Below are positions 55,401 through 64,000 of a stretch of 64,000 bases of DNA, one piece after another; the stretch's first letter is position 1, and each line of letters starts with the position of its first letter. Origin of the DNA: Eutreptiella sp. 'Long Island Sound 2002' (Eukaryota; Euglenozoa; Euglenophyceae; Eutreptiales; Eutreptiaceae); assembly GCA_964036045.1 (NCBI GenBank), contig OZ038378.1:139530765-139594764 (forward strand), given 5' to 3'. The position numbers and the translations under genes were made by a program. The notes under the pieces were generated by a model. It was not told the DNA's origin. It was given only the letters and a program-made list of their open reading frames with translations, and did no database searches.

Positions 55401-57056
55401 TGGATTGAGAGTCCCCAACCCCAACTCGAGGGGCCACACAACAATGCGTGGATTGTGAGTCCCCGACCCGAACTCGAGGGGCCACGCAACAAAGTGTGGA
55501 TTGTGAGTCCCTAACCCCAACTCGAGGGGTTACGCAACAAAGCGTGGATTGTGAGTTCCTAACCCCAACCCGAGAGGCCACACAACCAAGCGTGGATTGT
55601 GAGTCCCTTACCCCAGCTCGAGGGGCCACACAACAAAGCGTGGATTGTGAGTCCCTAACCTTAGCTCGAGGGGCCACACAACAAAGCGTGGATTGTGAGT
55701 CCCCGACCCCAACTCGAGGGGCCACGCGACAAAGCGTGGATTGTGACTCCCTAACCCCAACTCGAGGGGCCACACAACAAAGCGTGGATTGTGAGTCCCT
55801 AACCCCAACTCGAGGGGCCACACAACAATGCGTGCATTGTGAGTCTCTAATCCCAACTCCAGGAGCCACGAAATAAAGCGTGGATTGTGAGTTCCTAACC
55901 CCAACTCGAGAGGCCACAGAACAAAGCGTGGATTGTGAGTCCCCAATCCCAACTCGAGGGGCCACACAACAAAGCGTGGATTGTGAGTCCCTAACCCCGA
56001 ACTCGAGGGGCCAGACAACAAAGCGCGGATTGTGAGTCCCCGAACCCAGCTCGAGAGGCCACGCAACAAAGCGTGGATTGTGAGTCCCTAACCCCAACTC
56101 GAGAGGCCACACAACAAAGCGTGGATTGTGAGTCCCCAACCCCAACTCGAGGGGCCACACAACAAAGCGTGGATTGTGACTCCCTAACCCCAAGTCGAGG
56201 GGCCACGCAACAAAGTGTCGATTGTGAGTCCCTAACCCCAATTTGAGGGGCCACGCAACAAAGCGTGGATTGTGAGTTCCTAACCCCAACTCGAGAGGCC
56301 ACACAACAAAGCGTGGATTGTGAGTCCCTTACCCCAACTCGAGAGGCCACACAACAAAGCGTGGATTGTGAGTTCCTTACCCCAACTCGAGGGGCCACAC
56401 AACAATGCGTGCATTGTGAGTCCCTAACCCTGAACTCGAGGGGCCACACAACAAAGCGCGGATTGTGAGTTCCGAACCCAGCTCGACAGGCCACGCGACA
56501 AAGCGTGTATTGTGAGTCCCTAACCCCAACTCGAGAGGCCACACAACAAAGCGTGGATTGTGAGTCCTGAACCCCAACTCGAGGGGCCACACAACAAAGC
56601 GTGGATTGTGACTCCCTAACCCCAAGTCGAGGGGCCACGCAACAGAGTGTGGATTGTGAGTCCCTAACCCCAACTTGAGGGGCCACACACCAAAGCCTGG
56701 ATTGTGAGTCCCTAACCCCGACTTGAGGGGCCACACAACAAAGCGCGGTTTGTGACTACCTAACACGAGCTCGAGGGGCCACACAACAAAGCGTGTATTG
56801 TGAGTCACCAAGCCCAACTCGAGAGGTCACACAACAAAGCGTGGATTGTGAGTCCCTAACCCCAACTCGAGGGGCCACACAACAAAGCGCGGATCGTGAC
56901 TCCCTAACCCCAAACCGAGGGGCCACACAACAAAGCGTGGATTGTGAGTCCCTAACCCCAACTCGAGGGGCCACACAACAAAGCGCGGATCGTGACTCCC
57001 TAACCCCGACTCGAGGAGCCACACAACAAAGCGTGGATTGTGAGTCCCCAACCCCA
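52440..57056. repeat. Higher-order repeat C, two copies of 2.3-2.4 kb
   Basis: Copy 1 is about 52440-54744 and copy 2 about 54745-57056. The offset is 2305 bp at the start and becomes 2401 bp after two extra units in copy 2 near 55200-55295. Shared irregular markers include CCCCGAACCCAGCTCGAG at 53638/56039 and CCTGAACTCGAGG at 54028/56429. Confidence 0.9.
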
Positions 57057-58930
57057 ACTCGAGGGCTACGCAACAAAGCGTGGATGGTGAGCTCCTGACC
57101 CCAACTCGAGAGGCCACACAACAAAGCGTGGATTGTGAGTCCCTAACCCCAACTCGAGGGGCCACAAAATACAGCGCGGATTGTGACTACCTAACCCCAA
57201 CTCGAGAGGCCACGCAACAAAGTGTGGATTCTGAGTCCCCAACCCCAACTTGAGAGGCCACACAACAAAGCGTGGATTGTGAGTCCCTAAATCCAAATCG
57301 AGTGGCCACGCAACAAGGCGTGGACTGTGAGTCCCTAACCCCAACTCGAGAGGCCACACAACAAAGCGTGGATTGTGAGTCCCTTACCCCAACTCGAGGG
57401 GCTACACAGCAAAGTGTGGATTGTGAGTCCCTAACCCCATCTCGAGGGGCCACACCACAAAGCGTGGATTGTGAGTCCCCAACCCAGACTCGAGAGGCCA
57501 CACAACAAGGCGTGGATTGTGAGTCCCCAACCCCGACTCGAGGGGCCACACAACAATGCGTGCATTGTGAGTCTCTAATCCCAACTCCAGCAGCGACGCA
57601 ACAAGGTGTGGATTGTGAGTCCCGAAATCCAACTCCAGGGGCTACGCAACAAAGCGTGGATTGCGAGTCCCCAACCCTAACTCGAGGGGCCACAAAACAA
57701 AGCGTGGATTGTGAGTCCCCAACCCCAACTCGAGAAACCACCCACAACAAAGCGTGGATTGTGAGTCCCCAATCCCAACTCGAGGGGCCACACAACAATG
57801 CGTGCATTGTGAGTCTCTCATCCCAACTCCAGCAGCCACCAAACAAAGAGTGCATTGTGAGTCCCCAACCACAACTCGAGGGGCCACAGAAAAAAATTGT
57901 GCATTGTGAGTCCCTAACCCCAACTTGAGGGGCCACGCAAGAAAGCGTGGATTGTGGGTTCCTAACCCAATCTCAAGAGGCCACACAACAAAGCGTGGAT
58001 TGTGAGTCCCTAACCCCAACTCGAGGGGCCACACAACAAAGTGTCGATTGGGAGTCCCTAACCCCAACTCGAGAGGCCACACAACAAAGCGTGGATTGTG
58101 AGTCCCAAACCCCAACTCAAGGGGCCACGCAGGAGTGCGTGGATTGTGAGTCCCTTACCCCAACTCGAGGGGCCACACAACAAAGCGTGGATTGTGGATC
58201 CCTAACCCCAACTCGAGGAGCCACGCAATAAAGCGCGGATTGTGATTAACTGACCCCAACTCGAGGGGCCACACAACAAAGCGTCGATTGTGAGTCTTTA
58301 ATCCCAACTCCAAGAGCCACACAACAAAAGGTGGATTGTGAGTCCCTAACTCCAACTCGAGGGGCTACGCAACAAAGCGTGGATGGTGAGTCCCTAACCC
58401 CAACCCGAGGGGCCACACAACAAAGCGCGGATTGTAACTACCTAACCCCAACTCGACTGGCCACACAAAACAAAGCGTAGATTCTGAGTCCCCAACCCCA
58501 ACTCGAGAGGCCACGCAACAAAGCGTGGATTGTGACTCCCTAACCCCAACTCGAGGGGCCACACAACAAAGCGCGGACTGTGACTCCCTAACCCCAACTC
58601 GAGGGGCGACGCAACAAAGCTTGGATTGTGAGTCCCCAACCCCAACTCGAGATGGGACACACAACAAAGCGTGGATTGTGAGTCCCTAACCCCAACTCGA
58701 GAGGCCACACAACAAAGCGTAGATTGTGAGTCCCTTACCCCAACTCGAGGGGCCACACAACAATGTGTGCATTGTGAGTCCCTATCCCCAACTCGAGGAG
58801 CCACGCAACAAAGCGCGGATTGTGATTACCTAACCCCAACTCGAGAGGCCACACAACAAAGCGTGATTTGTGAGTCCCTAACCCCGACTCGAGGGGCCAC
58901 ACAACACAGCGTGGATTGTGAATCCCCAAT

Positions 58931-59252
58931 CTGACGTGCGCGCGTGCGACTGCAGGCGCAAAGCCCAGAAAACAGGACGAAGTAGTCACGACAGAAGATT
59001 TTTCAGCCTGTCGATTACATCACCTGTTATTTTTGACGTTTATACGATTTTCTACATTCTGTGAGGCATCAACTGTTTGTTGCGGCGACATTTTGTTTCT
59101 GTCCCTGCCCTTTTGACGATGTCATCTTCACGTAACAATTCTAAGGCCTCTTCTAGGGCAACATCGCGATCCGGTGGTAGCATTAAAAAAAGCTCCCAAT
59201 CCGCCGGTGACATGGCACGTGACTTACGCCAAACCATCTTGTGTCGCATCGA
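58931..59252. repeat. 322-bp unique insert (type II), copy 1
   Basis: Non-satellite sequence entering after GAATCCCCAAT and returning to the repeat at GATTGTGAGTTC. The first 188 bp resemble an AT-rich upstream or leader region that starts CTGACGTGCGCGCG. An ATG at 59119 opens a serine-rich frame. It looks like the 5' end of some gene captured into the satellite and then amplified. Confidence 0.85.
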
Positions 59253-59262
59253 TAGATTGTGA
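59119..59262 (+). CDS. Short serine-rich reading frame in insert II, copy 1
   Basis: 47 codons starting MSSSRNNSKASS, Ser/Arg/Lys-rich with a short helical end (MARDLRQTIL). The TGA stop comes from the first returning satellite unit, so the frame is truncated by the junction. I do not recognise it. It could be the N-terminus of a host or transposon gene; as it stands it is probably not functional. Confidence 0.35.
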   Translation: MSSSRNNSKASSRATSRSGGSIKKSSQSAGDMARDLRQTILCRIDRL

Positions 59263-60765
59263 GTTCGTAACCCCAACTCGAGAGGCCACACAACAAAGCG
59301 TGGATTGTGAGTCCCTAGCCCCAGCTCGAGGGGCCACACAACAAAGCGTGGATTCCGAGTCCCTAACCCCAACTCGAGGGGCCACGCAACAAAGCGTGGA
59401 TTGTGAGTCCCTAACCCCAACTCGAGAGGCCACGCAACAAAGCGTGGATTGTGAGTCCCTTACCCCAACTGGAGGGGCCACACAACAATGTGTGCGTTGT
59501 GAGTCCCTATCCCCAACTCGAGGAGCCACGCAACAAAGCGCGGATTGTGATTACCTAACCCCAACCCGAGGGGCCACAGAACAAAGCGTGGATTGTGAGT
59601 CCCCAACCCCAACTCGAGATGGGACACACAAAAAAGCGTGGATTGTGAGTCCCTAACCCCAACTCGGGAGGCGACACAACAAAGCGTATGGTGTGAGTCC
59701 CTTACCCCAACTCGAGGGGCCACACAACAATGTGTGCATTGTGAGTCCCTATCTCAAACTCGAGGAGCCACGCAACAAAGCGCGGATTGTGATTACCTAA
59801 CTCCAACTCGAGGGGCCACACAACAAAGCGTGGATTGTGAGTCCCTAACCCCTACTCGAGGGGCCACACAACAAAGCGTGGATTGTGAGTCCCTAACCCC
59901 AACCCGAGAGGCCACACAACAAAGCGTGGGTTGTGAGTCCCTAACCCCAACTCAAGGGGCCACGCAGGAGTGCGTGGATTGTGAGTCCCTTACCCCAACT
60001 CGAGGGGCCACACAACAAAGCGTGGATTGTGGATCCCTAACCCCAACTCGAGGAGCCACGCAATAAAGCGCGGATTGTGATTAACTGACCCCAACTCGAG
60101 GGGCCACACAACAAAGCGTCGATTGTGAGTCTTTAATCCCAACTCCAAGAGCCACGCAACAAAAGGTGGAATGTGAGTCCCTAACTCCAACTCGAGGGGC
60201 TACGCAACAAAGCGTGGATGGTGAGTCCCTAACCCCAACTCGAGGGGCCACACAACAAAGCGCGGATTGTAACTACCTAACCCCAACTCGACTGGCCACA
60301 CAAAACAAAGCGTAGATTCTGAGTCCCCAACCCCAACTCGAGAGGCCACGCAACAAAGCGTGGATTGTGACTCCCTAACCCCAACTCGAGGGGCCACACA
60401 ACAAAGCGCGGATTGTGACTCCCTAACCCCAACTCGAGGGGCGACGCAACAAAGCTTGGATTGTGAGTCCCCAACCCCAACTCGAGATGGGACACACAAC
60501 AAAGCGTGGATTGTGAGTCCCTAACCCCAACTCGAGAGGCCACACAACAAAGCGTAGATTGTGAGTCCCTTACCCCAACTCGAGGGGCCACACAACAATG
60601 TGTGCATTGTGAGTCCCTATCCCCAACTCGAGGAGCCACGCAACAAAGCGCGGATTGTGATTACCTAACCCCAACTCGAGAGGCCACACAACAAAGCGTG
60701 ATTTGTGAGTCCCTAACCCCGACTCGAGGGGCCACACAACAAAGCGTGGATTGTGAATCCCCAAT

Positions 60766-61087
60766 CTGACGTGCGCGCGTGCGACTGCAGGCGCAAAGCC
60801 CAGAAAACAGGACGAAGTAGTCACGACAGAAGATTTTTCAGCCTGTCGATTACATCACCTGTTATTTTTGACGTTTTTACCATTTTCTACATTCTGTGAG
60901 GCATCAACTGTTTGTTGCGGCGACATTTTGTTTCTGTCCCTGCCCTTTTGACGATGTCCTCTTCACGTAACAATTCTAAGGCCTCTTCTAGGGCAACATC
61001 GCGATCCGGTGGTAGCATTAAAAAAAGCTCCCAATCCGCCGGTGACATGGCACGTGACTTACGCCAAACCATCTTGTCTCGCATCGA
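60766..61087. repeat. 322-bp unique insert (type II), copy 2
   Basis: Copy of 58931-59252 shifted by 1835 bp. Its short frame starts at 60954 and ends at 61097, with only a few substitutions. Confidence 0.85.
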
Positions 61088-62600
61088 TAGATTGTGAGTT
61101 CGTAACCCCAACTCGAGAGGCCACACAACAAAGCGTGGATTGTGAGTCCCTAGCCCCAGCTCGAGGGGCCACACAACAAAGCGTGGATTCCGAGTCCCTA
61201 ACCCCAACTCGAGGGGCCACGCAACAAAGCGTGGATTGTGAGTCCCTAACCCCAACTCGAGAGGCCACGCAACAAAGCGTGGATTGTGAGTCCCTTACCC
61301 CAACTGGAGGGGCCACACAACAATGTGTGCGTTGTGAGTCCCTATCCCCAACTCGAGGAGCCACGCAACAAAGCGCGGATTGTGATTACCTAACCCCAAC
61401 CCGAGGGGCCACAGAACAAAGCGTGGATTGTGAGTCCCCAACCCCAACTCGAGATGGGACACACAAAAAAGCGTGGATTGTGAGTCCCTAACCCCAACTC
61501 GAGAGGCGACACAACAAAGCGTATGGTATGAGTCCCTTACCCCAACTCGAGGGGCCACACAACAATGTGTGCATTGTGAGTCCCTATCTCAAACTCGAGG
61601 AGCCACGCAACAAAGCGCGGATTGTGATTACCTAACCCCAATTCGAGGGGCCACACAACAAAGCGTGGATTGTGAGTCCCTAACCCCTACTCGAGGGGCC
61701 ACACAACAAAGCGTGGATTGTGAGTCCCTAACCCCAACTCGAGAGGCCACACAACAAAGCGTGGGTTGTGAGTCCCTAACCCCAACTCAAGGGGCCACGC
61801 AGGAGTGCGTGGATTGTGAGTCCCTTACCCCAACTCGAGGGGCCACACAACAAAGCGTGGATTGTGGATCCCTAACCCCAACTCGAGGAGCCACGCAATA
61901 AAGCGCGGATTGTGATTAACTGACCCCAACTCGAGGGGCCACACAACAAAGCGTCGATTGTGAGTCTTTAATCCCAACTCCAAGAGCCACGCAACAAAAG
62001 GAGGATTGTGAGTCCCTAACTCCAACTCGAGGGGCTACGCAACAAAGCGTGGATGGTGAGTCCCTAACCCCAACTCGAGGGGCCACACAACAAAGCGCGG
62101 ATTGTAACTACCTAACCCCAACTCGACTGGCCACACAAAACAAAGCGTAGATTCTGAGTCCCCAACCCCAACTCGAGAGGCCACGCAACAAAGCGTGGAT
62201 TGTGACTCCCTAACCCCAACTCGAGGGGCCACACAACAAAGCGCGGATTGTGACTCCCTAACCCCAACTCGAGGGGCGACGCAACAAAGCTTGGATTGTG
62301 AGTCCCCAACCCCAACTCGAGATGGGACACACAACAAAGCGTGGATTGTGAGTCCCTAACCCCAACTCGAGAGGCCACACAACAAAGCGTAGATTGTGAG
62401 TCCCTTACCCCAACTCGAGGGGCCACACAACAATGTGTGCATTGTGAGTCCCTATCCCCAACTCGAGGAGCCACGCAACAAAGCGCGGATTGTGATTACC
62501 TAACCCCAACTCGAGAGGCCACACAACAAAGCGTGATTTGTGAGTCCCTAACCCCGACTCGAGGGGCCACACAACAAAGCGTGGATTGTGAATCCCCAAT

Positions 62601-62922
62601 CTGACGTGCGCGCGTGCGACTGCAGGCGCAAAGCCCAGAAAACAGGACGAAGTAGTCACGACAGAAGATTTTTCAGCCTGTCGATTACATCACCTGTTAT
62701 TTTTGACGTTTTTACGATTTTCTACATTCTGTGAGGCATCAACTGTTTGTTGCGGCGACATTTTGTTTCTGTCCCTGCCCTTTTGACGATGTCCTCTTCA
62801 CGTAACAATTCTAAGGCCTCTTCTAGGGCAACATCGCGATCCGGTGGTAGCATTAAAAAAAGCTCCCAATCCGCCGGTGACATGGCACGTGACTTACGCC
62901 AAACCATCTTGTCTCGCATCGA
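62601..62922. repeat. 322-bp unique insert (type II), copy 3
   Basis: Copy of 58931-59252 shifted by 3670 bp. Its short frame is 62789-62932 and is almost the same as in copies 1 and 2. Confidence 0.85.
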
Positions 62923-64000
62923 TAGATTGTGAGTTCGTAACCCCAACTCGAGAGGCCACACAACAAAGCGTGGATTGTGAGTCCCTAGCCCCAGCTCGAG
63001 GGGCCACACAACAAAGCGTGGATTCCGAGTCCCTAACCCCAACTCGAGGGGCCACGCAACAAAGCGTGGATTGTGAGTCCCTAACCCCAACTCGAGAGGC
63101 CACGCAACAAAGCGTGGATTGTGAGTCCCTTACCCCAACTGGAGGGGCCACACAACAATGTGTGCGTTGTGAGTCCCTATCCCCAACTCGAGGAGCCACG
63201 CAACAAAGCGCGGATTGTGATTACCTAACCCCAACCCGAGGGGCCACAGAACAAAGCGTGGATTGTGAGTCCCCAACCCCAACTCGAGATGGGACACACA
63301 AAAAAGCGTGGATTGTGAGTCCCTAACCCCAACTCGAGAGGCCACACAACAAAGCGTATGGTGTGAGTCCCTTACCCCAACTCGAGGGGCCACACAACAA
63401 TGTGTGCATTGTGAGTCCCTATCTCAAACTCGAGGAGCCACGCAACAAAGCGCGGATTGTGATTACCTAACCCCAACTCGAGGGGCCACACAACAAAGCG
63501 TGGATTGTGAGTCCCTAACCCCTACTCGAGGGGCCACACAACAAAGCGTGGATTGTGAGTCCCTAACCCCAACTCGAGAGGCCACACAACAAAGCGTGGG
63601 TTGTGAGTCCCTAACCCCAACTCGAGAGGCCACGCAACAAAGCGTGGATTGTGAGTCCCTTACCCCAACTCGAGGCGTCACACAACAAAGCGTGGATTGT
63701 GAGTCCCTAACCAAAACTCGAGGGGCCACACAACAAAGCGTGGATTGTGAGTCCCCAACCCCAACTCGAGGGGCCACACAACAATGCGTGCATTGTGGTC
63801 CCTAACCCCAACTCGAGAGGCCACGGAACAAAGTGTGGATTGTGAGTCTCTAACCCCAACTTGAGGGGCCACACAACAATGCGTGGATTGTGAGTTCCTA
63901 ACCCCAACTCGAGGGGCCACACAAGAAAGCGTGGATTGTGAGTCCCTAACCCGGACCTGAGGGGCCACGCAACAAAGCGTGGATTGTGAGTCCCCGACCC

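Larger units (their letters stand above)
57950..63625. repeat. Higher-order repeat D, 1835 bp, about three copies
   Basis: Offset of exactly 1835 bp between features at 58931, 60766 and 62601. Each copy contains about 31 units plus a 322-bp unique insert. Copies differ at only a handful of positions, so this is the youngest amplification visible. The third copy departs from the pattern near 63625. Confidence 0.93.
40978..64000. repeat. 48-bp satellite array, block C (continues past the right edge)
   Basis: About 23 kb, some 460 units plus three 322-bp inserts, same unit and orientation as blocks A and B; 54680-54727 is a consensus copy. Toward the right the units are more uniform and organised into clear higher-order repeats. 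Variable positions are mostly CpG sites: CACG/CACA, CTCGAG/CTTGAG/CTCAAG and AGCGTGG/AGTGTGG/AGCATGG. All reading frames reported from this block are by-products of the 16-codon unit length. The array is still running at the window end. Confidence 0.97.

Overview
The window is eukaryotic, repeat-rich and mostly non-genic. It holds two Ty3/gypsy-like LTR retrotransposons, one with a chromodomain, sitting in about 41 kb of tandem repeat. Nothing in it looks bacterial or plasmid-like. The gag-pol layout of the first element, including an extra module beginning VELFAS between protease and reverse transcriptase, reminds me from memory of retroelements in dinoflagellates and other marine algae. An algal genome is therefore my best guess, but the sequence alone does not prove it.

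Layout. Positions 2-982 hold a GC-rich reading frame on the minus strand that runs off the left edge. Positions 983-4514 are unique non-coding DNA with a tetranucleotide microsatellite and two hairpins. From 4515 to the right edge the background is one satellite with a 48-bp unit (typical copy 54680-54727). It is split into three blocks (4515-15610, 26751-33548, 40978-64000) by the two retrotransposons. Removing each element and one target-site copy rebuilds a normal repeat unit, so the blocks were once continuous.

Element 1 (15611-26750, plus strand) has 786-bp LTRs, a gag with a CCHC knuckle, an out-of-frame protease motif, a methyltransferase-like module, reverse transcriptase, RNase H, integrase and a chromodomain. 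It ends with 2.3 kb of non-coding sequence. Element 2 (33549-40977, minus strand) has 300-bp LTRs, gag, protease, reverse transcriptase and RNase H, then a decayed frame of about 430 codons where integrase should be. I cannot identify that frame as integrase.

The satellite is organised into higher-order repeats (periods about 2.19, 3.1, 2.3-2.4 and 1.835 kb). Two kinds of unique insert were amplified with them: a 138-bp insert (three copies) and a 322-bp insert carrying a short serine-rich reading frame (three copies).

The most unusual signal is the tetranucleotide TCGA. It occurs once per 48-bp satellite unit and, in counted samples, about every 40 bp throughout element 2, coding and non-coding alike, at fairly even spacing. 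Element 1 and the left flank do not show this. Variation at these sites is mostly C-to-T or G-to-A, and three premature TGA codons in element 2 fit TCGA changing to TTGA. That is consistent with cytosine methylation at TCGA.
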